From: Desulfuromonas versatilis
GTDB taxonomy: Bacteria; Desulfobacterota; Desulfuromonadia; Desulfuromonadales; NIT-T3
Assembly: GCF_019704135.1 (NCBI RefSeq)
Contig: NZ_AP024355.1
Span: 1,240,001 to 1,304,000, forward strand
Direction of reading: 5' to 3'
DNA: 64,000 nucleotides
Part shown: positions 17,513 through 35,816 of the stretch, piece after piece
Position numbering within the stretch: position 1 is the stretch's first letter
How the letters are laid out: every line of letters starts with the position of its first letter
Made by a program: the position numbers and the translations under genes
The notes under the pieces: model-generated
Seen by the model: only the letters and a program-made list of their open reading frames with translations
The model's database searches: none
What the model was told of the DNA's origin: nothing

Positions 17513-18745
17513 ATGAGCAAGCTGAACATTGACAGCAACGGCCGCCTGCCGCTGCCCCACAGGGTGGCCCGCGAGCTGGGCAAGAACCCTCTGGAGGTGA
17601 AGTCCCTCTCACCCGCCCATCTGCTGCTGACCACCGAGGCCAGCGGCGAAGAGCTGGTGCTGGCCGGCAGCCTCGGTGGGGTGGAGGTGGCGGATCTGCT
17701 CTCCTTTTTCAACATGTTTCGCAAGACCGGGGTACTGAGCTTCGCTTTCGGCGGAGGCGGCAAGGATCTTTATTTCCAGAACGGGGAAATCATCTTCGCC
17801 GCCAGCAGCTTTCCCGAGGAGGATCTGGGCGAAATCCTCTGCGGATTGGCCAAGATCGACCGGGACACCCTGCTGCGGTTGCGCTCCCTGATTACCGCCC
17901 GCAATTCCATCGGCAAAGTGCTCGTGGAAAAGGGGGCGGTGACCCCCAAGGACTTGTGGCTGGCCACCCGTCAGCAGGTCGAGACCATCATCTACAATCT
18001 TTTCGCCCACCACCAGGGGAGCTATTTCTTCGTCAGCAAGTCCCTCGAGGGCGAAGAGATCGTCCGGCTCTCCATGAGCACCCAGAACATGATCATGGAG
18101 GGGTTGCGGCGGGTCGACGAAAGGGCTTTGTTCATGCGCCGCATCGGATCCCTGGAGGCGGTGCCCGTGCCTGGCGACAAGCCTGTGCAGGACGGTTTGC
18201 CGGCGCTGGCCAAGCGCATGATGCTGGTGATCCGGGAAGGGCGCTTCGACGCCCGCGAGGTGCTGCGCAAAAGCGGGGTGGAAGAGTTCGAGGGGCTGCG
18301 CGCCCTGCACCAGCTTCTGGAGAAGGGGGCGGTGCGCATGGAAGATGCCCCGGCCGTCGCCCTTGACGGGGAGCTTGGAAAGGTTTTGTCGGTATTCAAC
18401 GGCGCCCTGGTGGCCCTTTTCGCCAGGGTTGCCGCCCGCCATGCCGGGTTCGGCGAAGAGATGCGGATTTTCATGCGCGATCTGCCGCAGCCGTTTTCCT
18501 ACGTGTTTCGCGATGTCGCCCTGCGCGAGGACGGCAGCGTCGACGGGGGCCGCATTTTGAGAAATCTGGCCGGCCTTGAAGAGGGGGACAAGAAGAAGCT
18601 GCTCGCCGAGGCGCTCAGTGAGCTGGTTTTTGCCGAATGCGCCCTCGCCCGGCGGGAGCTGGGGGTGGAAGGGTCGGCCGAACTGGTCCAGCGGGTCCAG
18701 GAGGTGACGCGGCGGGTGAAGAATTTGATCGGGAGGCAGTCATGA
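17513..18745 (+). CDS. DUF4388 (PATAN-like) domain protein
   Basis: This 410-residue soluble protein has a DUF4388 domain at about residues 40-140 (LVLAGSLGGVEVADLLSFFNMFRKTGVLSF, split here as GSLGGVEVADLLSFF and FRKTGVLSF; LYFQNGEIIFA). This module is found in Geobacter-type regulators and gliding or signalling proteins. A second part (about 140-220) has the winged-helix-like GKVLVEKGAVTPKDL. The C-terminal half is helical. The stop overlaps the pyrF start (ATGA), so the two are translationally coupled. It may sense or scaffold a signal, but no enzyme activity is visible. Confidence 0.8.
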   Translation: MSKLNIDSNGRLPLPHRVARELGKNPLEVKSLSPAHLLLTTEASGEELVLAGSLGGVEVADLLSFFNMFRKTGVLSFAFGGGGKDLYFQNGEIIFAASSFPEEDLGEILCGLAKIDRDTLLRLRSLITARNSIGKVLVEKGAVTPKDLWLATRQQVETIIYNLFAHHQGSYFFVSKSLEGEEIVRLSMSTQNMIMEGLRRVDERALFMRRIGSLEAVPVPGDKPVQDGLPALAKRMMLVIREGRFDAREVLRKSGVEEFEGLRALHQLLEKGAVRMEDAPAVALDGELGKVLSVFNGALVALFARVAARHAGFGEEMRIFMRDLPQPFSYVFRDVALREDGSVDGGRILRNLAGLEEGDKKKLLAEALSELVFAECALARRELGVEGSAELVQRVQEVTRRVKNLIGRQS

Positions 18746-19476
18746 AGAGCCAGGCCAGGGAGCGTTTGATCTTCGCTCTGGATGTTGACAATTTCGAAGC
18801 CGCAGAGAAGTGGGTCAAGCAGCTCCGCGAGCAGGTGGGGGTGTTCAAGGTCGGCAAGCAGCTGTTCACCCGCTGCGGGCCCGAGGTGGTGCACATGGTG
18901 CAGGCCGAAGGGGCTCAGGTGTTTCTCGATCTCAAATATCACGACATCCCCAATACGGTCGCCATGGCCGGGCTCGAGGCGGCCCGCATGGGGGTGAGAA
19001 TGTTCAACGTTCACGCCTTGGGCGGGGCCGAGATGATGGCCCGCACCGTGGCGGAGATCGACAAGCTCTACCCCCGGGGGGATGAGCGGCGGCCGCTGCT
19101 GCTGGCGGTCACCATCCTTACCTCCTCAACAGAGCAGACCCTGCGCGAGGTGGGGATCGAGCGGCCGATGGCCGAGATGGTTCCCAGGCTGGCGCGGCTG
19201 GCCAAAGATGCCGGGATGGATGGGGTGGTTGCCTCGCCCAAGGAGGTGCCGCTGATCCGCGAGGCCTGCGGCGCCGATTTCGCCATCGTCACCCCCGGGG
19301 TGCGTCCGGCCTTTGCTGCCATGGACGACCAGAAGCGGGTGACCACCCCCGCCGAGGCCATTGCTTCCGGGGCCGATTATCTGGTTATCGGCCGGCCGAT
19401 CTCTGCGGCCGCCGACCCGGTGGCTGCCGCGGACCTGATCCTCGAGGAGATGGCCGGGGCCCTCGCCCGCGGCTGA
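18742..19476 (+). CDS. pyrF: Orotidine 5'-phosphate decarboxylase
   Basis: PyrF decarboxylates OMP to UMP, the last step of de novo pyrimidine synthesis. The 244-residue TIM barrel shows FALDVDN near the start, the catalytic LKYHDIPNT with the Asp-Lys-Asp array, VHALGG, and the phosphate-binding IVTPGVRP and VIGRPIS near the C-terminus. ATG 18742 overlaps the DUF4388 stop; GGGAGG lies upstream, and starting here matches the family N-terminus. rlmB follows after only 5 bases, so all three sit in one operon. Confidence 0.96.
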   Translation: MKSQARERLIFALDVDNFEAAEKWVKQLREQVGVFKVGKQLFTRCGPEVVHMVQAEGAQVFLDLKYHDIPNTVAMAGLEAARMGVRMFNVHALGGAEMMARTVAEIDKLYPRGDERRPLLLAVTILTSSTEQTLREVGIERPMAEMVPRLARLAKDAGMDGVVASPKEVPLIREACGADFAIVTPGVRPAFAAMDDQKRVTTPAEAIASGADYLVIGRPISAAADPVAAADLILEEMAGALARG

Positions 19477-19481
19477 GATTT

Positions 19482-20231
19482 ATGGCCGATCTGATCTATG
19501 GGGTCAACCCGGTGCGCGAAGGGCTGCAGGGACGGCGCCGCAAGCCGCTTGAGGTGCTGCTTGCCCAGGGCCTGCGCGGCCCGCGCATCGAACAGCTGCT
19601 TGGCGAGGCCGAGGCGGCGGGGATCCCTGTGCGCGAAGTGCCCCGCCGCGAGCTGGACCGCCTGGCCGGCCACTCGCACCACCAGGGGGTGATGCTGCGG
19701 CTCGAGCCCTTTGCCTACGCCGATCTCGACGAGCTGCTGGCCGGCTGGAAACGCAGCGGTCGTCCGGGATTCTTCCTGGTGCTGGATGGTATCACCGATC
19801 CGCATAATTTCGGCGCCCTGCTGCGCTGCGCCGATGCCGCTGGCTGCCATGGGGTGATCGTCGCCCGCGACCGCTCCTGTCCGGTGACGGGGGTGGTGGA
19901 GAAATCCTCCGCCGGGGCCCTGGAGCACATCCCCCTGGCCCAGGTGACCAACCTGTCCCGCGCCCTCGAGGTGTTGCAGGAGGCTGGACTTTGGATCTAC
20001 GGCTTGGCCGGCGAGGCAGCGGCTGAGCCCCTTTACGGCTCCGACCTGGGGGGCGACCTGGCCCTGGTGGTCGGTGCCGAGGGGAGCGGCTTGCGGCCCA
20101 ATGTCCGCCGGCACTGCGATCACCTGCTGGCCATCCCCATGCACGGCGGGGTCGGCTCGCTCAATGCTTCGGTCGCTGCCGGCGTTGCTCTGTTCGAGGT
20201 TGTGCGCCAAAGGGAGGCGTCCCCGACATGA
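19482..20231 (+). CDS. rlmB: 23S rRNA (guanosine-2'-O)-methyltransferase RlmB type
   Basis: This 249-residue SPOUT-family enzyme should methylate a ribose in 23S rRNA (G2251 in E. coli). The N-terminal substrate-binding domain reads LIYGVNPVREGLQ. The SPOUT knot is shown by DGITDPHNFGALLRCADA, VVGAEGSGLR and GSLNASVAAGVALFE, the three motifs for cofactor binding and dimerisation. It is tightly packed between pyrF and a gene of unknown function with which its stop overlaps (ATGA). TrmH-like tRNA enzymes are an alternative, but the N-terminal domain favours RlmB. Confidence 0.92.
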   Translation: MADLIYGVNPVREGLQGRRRKPLEVLLAQGLRGPRIEQLLGEAEAAGIPVREVPRRELDRLAGHSHHQGVMLRLEPFAYADLDELLAGWKRSGRPGFFLVLDGITDPHNFGALLRCADAAGCHGVIVARDRSCPVTGVVEKSSAGALEHIPLAQVTNLSRALEVLQEAGLWIYGLAGEAAAEPLYGSDLGGDLALVVGAEGSGLRPNVRRHCDHLLAIPMHGGVGSLNASVAAGVALFEVVRQREASPT

Positions 20232-20734
20232 TCGTGACTGAAGACAATATCCGCGATGTGGTGGTGAGTCTGCCCAGTGAGCAGGCCGCCGAGCTGCGCC
20301 CCGGCTGTGAGACCTGGCCGGTGGAGGCTCATGGCCCCGCCAGCGGGCAGATCACGGTTTACCCCGAGTCGGGGTACGCCGCCGTGAGTTGGGGCCGAGG
20401 CTCGTTCTGGGGGCATTGGCGCAGTGAGGATCGGGTCATCGTGCTCGAGGAACTGGTCGACAACCAGCAACTGGTAGTGGATGAGGTGGGGCATCTGTGG
20501 GTTGCCCTGGACACCCAGGAGTTTCTCGACCGGGCCATGGAGCAGTTCATCCGCCCCTGGGACCTGAGTGCCCTTTCCGCCATTGTCGAGGGGGGAGATC
20601 TCGAGCCCTTGAAGATCAAGGTCGGCTGCTCCCGGGTGCCAATCTTCCGCGGCCGGGAACTGGCCGCTGGCCTGCTCGAGGCCATGCAGGCTCCCGATGG
20701 GCCCTTTGCCCGTTTTCGCCGGCCCGCCAATTGA
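20228..20734 (+). CDS. Unrecognised protein coupled to rlmB
   Basis: The 168-residue protein begins at an ATG overlapping the rlmB stop (ATGA), so translation is likely coupled. It is acidic and soluble, with no signal peptide or membrane segment. Segments GHWRSEDRVIVLEELVDNQQLVVDEVGHLWVA (in parts: SEDRVIVLEEL and DEVGHLWVAL) look like alternating beta-strands and helices. No domain is recognised. The position at the end of DUF4388-pyrF-rlmB is the only functional clue. Confidence 0.75.
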   Translation: MIVTEDNIRDVVVSLPSEQAAELRPGCETWPVEAHGPASGQITVYPESGYAAVSWGRGSFWGHWRSEDRVIVLEELVDNQQLVVDEVGHLWVALDTQEFLDRAMEQFIRPWDLSALSAIVEGGDLEPLKIKVGCSRVPIFRGRELAAGLLEAMQAPDGPFARFRRPAN

Positions 20735-20781
20735 TTTGTTTCGGCCCGTGCAGAAAATCCTCAAAAAAAACCAAATTGCTG

Positions 20782-20810
20782 TTGACATCCCCCTTCGGAT
20801 GCATTATAAG
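20782..20810 (+). promoter_or_regulatory. Promoter of the tRNA-tuf operon
   Basis: TTGACA (20782-20787) and TATAAG (20805-20810) are spaced by 17 bases, a near-consensus sigma70 promoter. It lies 80 bases before the first tRNA. This strength suits stable-RNA and tuf expression. Confidence 0.85.
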
Positions 20811-20890
20811 TTCTGCCTCGTGGCCGGCTCCCCCGCAGGCGGAAAAAAAGCTTGCAATTTGTCGGGGGCTGTTGTAGAAACGCCTCTCGT

Positions 20891-20966
20891 GCTGGCGTAG
20901 CTCAACAGGTAGAGCAGCTGACTTGTAATCAGCAGGTTGCGGGTTCAATTCCTGTCGCCAGCTCCA
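20891..20966 (+). tRNA. tRNA-Thr (TGT)
   Basis: This is a cloverleaf with acceptor GCTGGCG / CGCCAGC, anticodon loop CTTGTAA (TGT), T-loop GTTCAATTC and an encoded CCA. It is first of four tRNAs ahead of tuf, the same Thr-Tyr-Gly-Thr-tuf order known from E. coli. Confidence 0.97.
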
Positions 20967-21012
20967 GCGAGCCGCAGGGAGTTTCCCTGAAAATTAAATA
21001 AACGCTTCCCCT

Positions 21013-21097
<85 letters not shown>

Positions 21098-21214
21098 ATA
21101 AATTACATGCCGGGCAAGTTCCGGTTGCCGTTTCCCAGGAGGCCTTGGCCATTTTGACTGGGGGCGGGACGGGTAGCGAGTCCACAGAAAATCGCATAGG
21201 CTTCCAAGTTTTGG

Positions 21215-21291
21215 GCGGGAGTAGCTCAGTTGGCTAGAGCATCAGCCTTCCAAGCTGAGGGTCGCGGGTTCGAATCCCGTTTCCCGCTCCA
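21215..21291 (+). tRNA. tRNA-Gly (TCC)
   Basis: The acceptor GCGGGA pairs with TCCCGC, the anticodon loop CTTCCAA reads TCC, the T-loop is GTTCGAATC, and CCA is encoded. Confidence 0.96.
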
Positions 21292-21331
21292 AAATAAGCT
21301 GCAGTTTCTCCGCGGTCGGAAAGTGAGATAA

Positions 21332-21407
<76 letters not shown>

Positions 21408-21530
21408 TTTGCTTTCACGGGGAGATTTTTCCGTTTATAAAACTTTCTTACGTTTGGCTCCGGGCTTGGCCCGGCGGCCGCACCCTGAGTCAAAAGAGAT
21501 CGCTTCGAGAAAAACAAGGGAGGTAGACGC

Positions 21531-22730
<1,200 letters not shown>

Positions 22731-22742
22731 ATTAACAGTGGG

Positions 22743-22770
22743 CTCCCTCCCCGGGTTGCCGGGGAGGGGG
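22743..22770 (+). terminator. Hairpin after tuf copy 1 without a T tract
   Basis: CTCCCTCCCCGG pairs with CCGGGGAGGG around GTTG. With no U-rich tail, it is more likely an RNA-processing or stability element than a full terminator, since rpmG follows 17 bases later. Confidence 0.5.
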
Positions 22771-22786
22771 TTGAAGGATAGAAGTC

Positions 22787-22936
22787 ATGCGTGACATCGT
22801 TACTCTGGCTTGCACCGAGTGCAAGCAGCGCAACTACACCACCACGAAAAACAAGAAGAACACTCCGGACAAGCTGGAGTTCAGCAAGTACTGCCGGTTC
22901 TGTCGGAAGCACACGCCCCATCGCGAAACCAAGTAG
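22787..22936 (+). CDS. rpmG: 50S ribosomal protein L33
   Basis: This 49-residue protein begins [17 protein letters not shown]. It has two CxxC pairs (CTEC and CRFC), so it is the zinc-binding form of L33, near the ribosomal E site. The ATG at 22787 follows GAAGGATAGA. It sits between tuf and tRNA-Trp, in the usual tuf-rpmG-trpT-secE-nusG order. Confidence 0.96.
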   Translation: MRDIVTLACTECKQRNYTTTKNKKNTPDKLEFSKYCRFCRKHTPHRETK

Positions 22937-22985
22937 GCGTTGAAACGTTAGGAAGGGCCATGATCAGCATGGCTCTTTTGAGTGC

Positions 22986-23062
22986 AGGCCAGTAGCTCTA
23001 ATGGCTAGAGCACCGGTCTCCAAAACCGGGTGTTGGGGGTTCGAGTCCCTCCTGGCCTGCCA
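22986..23062 (+). tRNA. tRNA-Trp (CCA)
   Basis: The acceptor AGGCCAG pairs with CTGGCCT, the anticodon loop CTCCAAA reads CCA, and CCA is encoded at the 3' end. It lies between rpmG and secE. Confidence 0.97.
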
Positions 23063-23101
23063 TTGATTTAAGCCAATAATCCTCTGTGGGGGTTTAAGAT
23101 A

Positions 23102-23287
23102 GTGCTCGGCAAAACGACAGAGTTTCTCCGCAACGTCAAGAGCGAATTGAAGAAGGTGACCTGGCCGACCAGGAAGGATACCTATGCCTCGACGCTCGTG
23201 GTAATTGCCCTGGTTACGGCTGTCGCTGTCTTTCTCTGGCTGGTCGATTCGGCCCTCTCGGGGCTGATCCGGGCTCTGCTTAGCTAA
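23102..23287 (+). CDS. secE: Preprotein translocase subunit SecE
   Basis: SecE forms the SecYEG channel in the inner membrane. This is the short single-span form of 61 residues: an amphipathic segment with the conserved FLRNVKSELKKVTWPTRKD and one C-terminal membrane helix (STLVVIALVTAVAVFLWLV). The start is GTG. nusG follows after 20 bases. Confidence 0.96.
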   Translation: MLGKTTEFLRNVKSELKKVTWPTRKDTYASTLVVIALVTAVAVFLWLVDSALSGLIRALLS

Positions 23288-23307
23288 GCCGGAAAAGGAA
23301 GGGTCCC

Positions 23308-23841
23308 ATGGCAATGAGATGGTATGGAGTGCACACTTACTCCGGCTATGAGAACAAGGTCAAGCTGAATCTGGAAGAGCGGATTCGGACTCTGGGTGCC
23401 GAGGAAATGTTCGGCGGGGTGCTCATCCCCTCCGAAACGGTGGTCGAACTCAAGAAGGGCGAGCGGCGGACCTCGACGAGAAAGTTCTTTCCCGGGTACA
23501 TCCTGGTGCGGATGGAACTGAACAACGAGACCTGGCACATCGTCAAGGATACGCCCAAGGTGACCGGGTTCGTCGGCGGAGGCACCGCCCCGCCCGCCAT
23601 CCCCGATGAGGAGGTGGCGAAGATCACCGCGCGGATGGAAGAGGGGGTCGAGCGGCCCAAGCCCAAGGTGGAGTTCGAAGTGGGCGAAACGGTGCGGGTC
23701 ATCGACGGTCCGTTCCTCAACTTCACCGGTGTCGTTGAAGACGTCAAGCCCGACAAGGGGAAGCTCAAGGTCATGGTCAGTATCTTTGGCCGGGTAACCC
23801 CCGTTGAGCTCGAATTTATCCAGGTAGAAAAAACCAGTTGA
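23308..23841 (+). CDS. nusG: Transcription antitermination factor NusG
   Basis: This 177-residue elongation factor binds RNA polymerase and couples it to Rho or the ribosome. The NGN domain starts [24 protein letters not shown] (first part [13 protein letters not shown]) and holds [11 protein letters not shown]; the KOW domain includes [19 protein letters not shown] ([10 protein letters not shown]). It is in the conserved secE-nusG-rplK order. The spacer after it is filled with repeats. Confidence 0.97.
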   Translation: MAMRWYGVHTYSGYENKVKLNLEERIRTLGAEEMFGGVLIPSETVVELKKGERRTSTRKFFPGYILVRMELNNETWHIVKDTPKVTGFVGGGTAPPAIPDEEVAKITARMEEGVERPKPKVEFEVGETVRVIDGPFLNFTGVVEDVKPDKGKLKVMVSIFGRVTPVELEFIQVEKTS

Positions 23842-23918
23842 GGTTCGATGTTCCAGGTTCGATGTTCCAGGTTCAGCTCTGGCCTCGAACGTCGGACGTC
23901 GAATATCGAACGTCGAAC
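23842..23918. repeat. Tandem and inverted GGTTCGATGTTCCA repeats in the nusG-rplK spacer
   Basis: Two exact tandem copies of GGTTCGATGTTCCA (23842-23855 and 23856-23869) are followed by a third partial copy. The right side (23885-23918) carries inverted relatives such as CGAACGTCGAA, giving an imperfect hairpin. A related unit occurs after trpB at 61590-61674. rplK starts 23 bases downstream. Confidence 0.7.
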
Positions 23919-23941
23919 TTTTGTTTGTTAAGGAGTAGCTC

Positions 23942-24364
23942 ATGGCCAAGAAGGTTGTTGGTTTGATAAAGCTGCAGATTCCTGCCGGCAAGGCGAATCC
24001 CTCGCCGCCGGTTGGTCCCGCGCTCGGTCAGCACGGGGTCAATATCATGGAATTCTGCAAGGCGTTCAATGCCAAGACGCAGGGTGAGGACGGGATGATC
24101 ATCCCCGTGGTGATCACCGTTTACGCCGACCGTTCCTTTACTTTCATCACCAAGACTCCGCCCGCCGCGGTGCTGCTGATGAAGGCAGCCAAGATCCCCA
24201 AGGGTTCGGGCGTGCCCAACAAGAACAAGGTGGGCAAGGTGACCAAGGAGCAGGTGCGGGAAATCGCCAAGTTGAAGATGCCCGACCTCAATGCCTTTGA
24301 TGTCGACGCTGCCGTGCGCACCATTGAGGGTACGGCCCGCAGCATGGGGCTTGAAATCGAGTAA
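23942..24364 (+). CDS. rplK: 50S ribosomal protein L11
   Basis: L11 (140 residues) forms the GTPase-associated centre with 23S rRNA helices 43-44 and is the contact for EF-G and RelA. The N-terminal [23 protein letters not shown] and [12 protein letters not shown] are diagnostic. It starts the rplK-rplA-rplJ-rplL block, with rplA 27 bases downstream. Confidence 0.98.
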   Translation: MAKKVVGLIKLQIPAGKANPSPPVGPALGQHGVNIMEFCKAFNAKTQGEDGMIIPVVITVYADRSFTFITKTPPAAVLLMKAAKIPKGSGVPNKNKVGKVTKEQVREIAKLKMPDLNAFDVDAAVRTIEGTARSMGLEIE

Positions 24365-24391
24365 CTTTGTGGCGGAAGCTGGAGAATAGTG

Positions 24392-25096
<705 letters not shown>

Positions 25097-25128
25097 AAAA
25101 ACCTACGGGGAATTCTTTCCTGTAATCC

Positions 25129-25154
25129 AGACCCGGCACCGACGTGCCGGGTCT
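25129..25154 (+). terminator. Hairpin between rplA and rplJ
   Basis: AGACCCGGCAC pairs with GTGCCGGGTCT around CGAC. No T tract follows, so it may be a partial terminator or an mRNA-processing signal. A second small hairpin (GCGTACT / AGTACGC) follows directly at 25155-25175. Confidence 0.5.
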
Positions 25155-25175
25155 GCGTACTATAACGCAGTACGC

Positions 25176-25330
25176 TCCAGGTCAATGACAGCAGGCACCC
25201 CCTGCGGGGGTTTAATGGTTGTCCACCTGCCGAGGCTGTAGAAACGGGGCGACGGGTCCACCGTCTCTCCCAATGACCTCTGACCGGGGCTTGGGATTAG
25301 TAATATCCCGCAAATCACAAGAAAGGAGGA
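25176..25330 (+). promoter_or_regulatory. Ribosomal protein L10 leader
   Basis: The long spacer upstream of rplJ includes CCACCTGCCGAGGCTG and ordered pairings around CACCCCCTGCGGGGG, features of the L10 leader in which L10 (with L7/L12) binds its own mRNA. The position, in the rplA-rplJ spacer, is the usual one. Exact limits are approximate. Confidence 0.65.
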
Positions 25331-25336
25331 GAGACG

Positions 25337-25855
25337 TTGAACAGAAACAGCAAAGATCAGTTGATTTCCGAACTGGCGGAGAAGCTGGCGACTGCCAAAG
25401 CAGCGTTCCTGGCTGATTACCGTGGTCTGAACGTCGAGAAGGTCAACACCCTGCGTGGTGAATTGCGCAAGGCCGGCGTCGAGTACCAGGTGGTGAAAAA
25501 CACCCTGCTGCGGATCGCTGCCAAAAACACCGGCGTCGAGTGTCTCGAGAAGTATCTCGAGGGGCCCACCGCCATTGCCATCGTGCAGCAGGATCCTGTT
25601 GCACCGGCCAAGGTGCTGAGCGATTTCGCCAAGGCCAATGACAAGTTCGAACTGAAAGTCGGCGCCCTGGATGGCAAGGTGCTGTCCATCGAAGACATCA
25701 AGGCCCTTTCCGAACTGCCGAGCCGCGAAGTGTTGCTGGCCAAGGTTCTGGGGTCGCTCAACGCTCCGGCGAGCAATTTCGTCGGCGTGCTGGCCGCCAT
25801 CCCGCGGTCTCTGGTGCAGGTGCTGGCCGCGATCCAGGACAAAAAAGCTGCCTGA
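25337..25855 (+). CDS. rplJ: 50S ribosomal protein L10
   Basis: L10 (172 residues) is the base of the L7/L12 stalk. TTG at 25337, just after AAAGGAGGAGAG, starts the protein. It has ELAEKLATAKAAFLADYRGL at the N-terminus and the C-terminal helix for L7/L12 dimers (VGVLAAIPRSLVQVLAAIQ). It probably represses itself through the leader upstream. Confidence 0.97.
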   Translation: MNRNSKDQLISELAEKLATAKAAFLADYRGLNVEKVNTLRGELRKAGVEYQVVKNTLLRIAAKNTGVECLEKYLEGPTAIAIVQQDPVAPAKVLSDFAKANDKFELKVGALDGKVLSIEDIKALSELPSREVLLAKVLGSLNAPASNFVGVLAAIPRSLVQVLAAIQDKKAA

Positions 25856-25901
25856 AATAACAACTACCCAACGATAAGAACAATTACGGAGGAAATGTAC
25901 C

Positions 25902-26285
<384 letters not shown>

Positions 26286-26308
26286 TACCTTCTTTATAGT
26301 TTCACCCC

Positions 26309-26339
26309 TAGCCAAGGTCGCCTTGCGCGGCCTTGGCTA
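26309..26339 (+). terminator. Attenuator hairpin between rplL and rpoB
   Basis: TAGCCAAGG ... CCTTGGCTA forms a stable stem followed by a pyrimidine-rich stretch (TTCTACTTTCG). This is where a partial terminator usually lowers rpoBC transcription relative to rplJL. Confidence 0.65.
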
Positions 26340-26368
26340 TTCTACTTTCGTTACCTAAAGGAGAAACC

Positions 26369-30478
<4,110 letters not shown>

Positions 30479-30482
30479 AAGG

Positions 30483-30529
30483 CAGCCGCCGGCCCGCCGA
30501 GGGCGAAGCCCTGGGCGGGCTGGCAGCTG
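30483..30529 (+). other. Strong RNA hairpin between rpoB and rpoC
   Basis: Bases 30483-30504 pair with 30508-30529 around a GAA loop: more than 18 GC-rich base pairs with a single G-G mismatch and one G-U. It starts 4 bases after the rpoB stop. No U tract follows, so it is not a standard intrinsic terminator. It could be a processing site or slow decay. Confidence 0.75.
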
Positions 30530-30570
30530 ACCGCTTTAAGCCAACCACCATCCCATAAGGAGGATGTGTC

Positions 30571-34764
<4,194 letters not shown>

Positions 34765-34795
34765 GGGGCGTTGCGACACCCTGAAAAAAAAATGC

Positions 34796-34832
34796 GGGCC
34801 GGGCAAAAAAAGCGCTTGACATTGCCCGGCCC
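34796..34832 (+). terminator. Hairpin after rpoC overlapping the next promoter
   Basis: GGGCCGGGCAA (34796-34806) pairs with TTGCCCGGCCC (34822-34832). There is no T tract after it. The loop holds the -35 of the rpsL promoter. Confidence 0.6.
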
Positions 34833-34844
34833 GATTGATAATTT
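34816..34844 (+). promoter_or_regulatory. Promoter of the rpsL-rpsG-fusA-tuf operon
   Basis: A perfect TTGACA (34816-34821) is followed 17 bases later by TAATTT (34839-34844); GATAAT two bases upstream is an alternative -10. A small hairpin (AGCGGG / CCCGCT) at 34845-34862 would form the 5' end of the transcript. Confidence 0.7.
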
Positions 34845-34915
34845 GAGCGGGTTTTTCCCGCTAGAAGATAAGTGCTCTTTTAACATTAAGAATACGCGAA
34901 TTCGGGAGTAAGTAG

Positions 34916-35287
34916 ATGCCGACTATTAATCAGTTGATCCGCAAAGGGCGCGAGAAAAAAGAGAACAAGTCCACTGCGCCTGCGCTTCAGAGCAATCCTC
35001 AGAAGCGGGGGGTGTGTACCCGTGTTTATACCACTACCCCCAAGAAGCCTAACTCCGCGCTTCGTAAGGTTGCTCGTGTGCGCCTGACCAACGGGGTGGA
35101 GGTCACCTCCTATATCCCCGGGGTGGGCCACAACCTTCAGGAGCACTCCGTTGTGCTGATTCGCGGCGGCCGCGTCAAAGACCTTCCGGGTGTGCGCTAT
35201 CACATGGTGCGCGGCACTCTGGACCTCGCAGGTGTCAAGGGTCGTATGCAGGGTCGTTCCAAGTACGGGGCCAAGCGGCCTAAATAA
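34916..35287 (+). CDS. rpsL: 30S ribosomal protein S12
   Basis: S12 (123 residues) monitors codon-anticodon pairing in the decoding centre. [12 protein letters not shown] around Lys43 and [14 protein letters not shown] around residue 90 are the sites of classical streptomycin resistance and look wild type. ATG 34916 follows GGGAG. It heads the str operon. Confidence 0.98.
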   Translation: MPTINQLIRKGREKKENKSTAPALQSNPQKRGVCTRVYTTTPKKPNSALRKVARVRLTNGVEVTSYIPGVGHNLQEHSVVLIRGGRVKDLPGVRYHMVRGTLDLAGVKGRMQGRSKYGAKRPK

Positions 35288-35300
35288 AGAGAAGGTCTGA

Positions 35301-35780
<480 letters not shown>

Positions 35781-35816
35781 GGCAGAGCATAAGGCTCTCT
35801 TGGAGGAAGTTCAGCT

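Noticed and set aside
23842-23918. Possible short CRISPR array
   Set aside because: The repeats are 14 bases, directly adjacent without spacers, and partly inverted; no cas gene is near.
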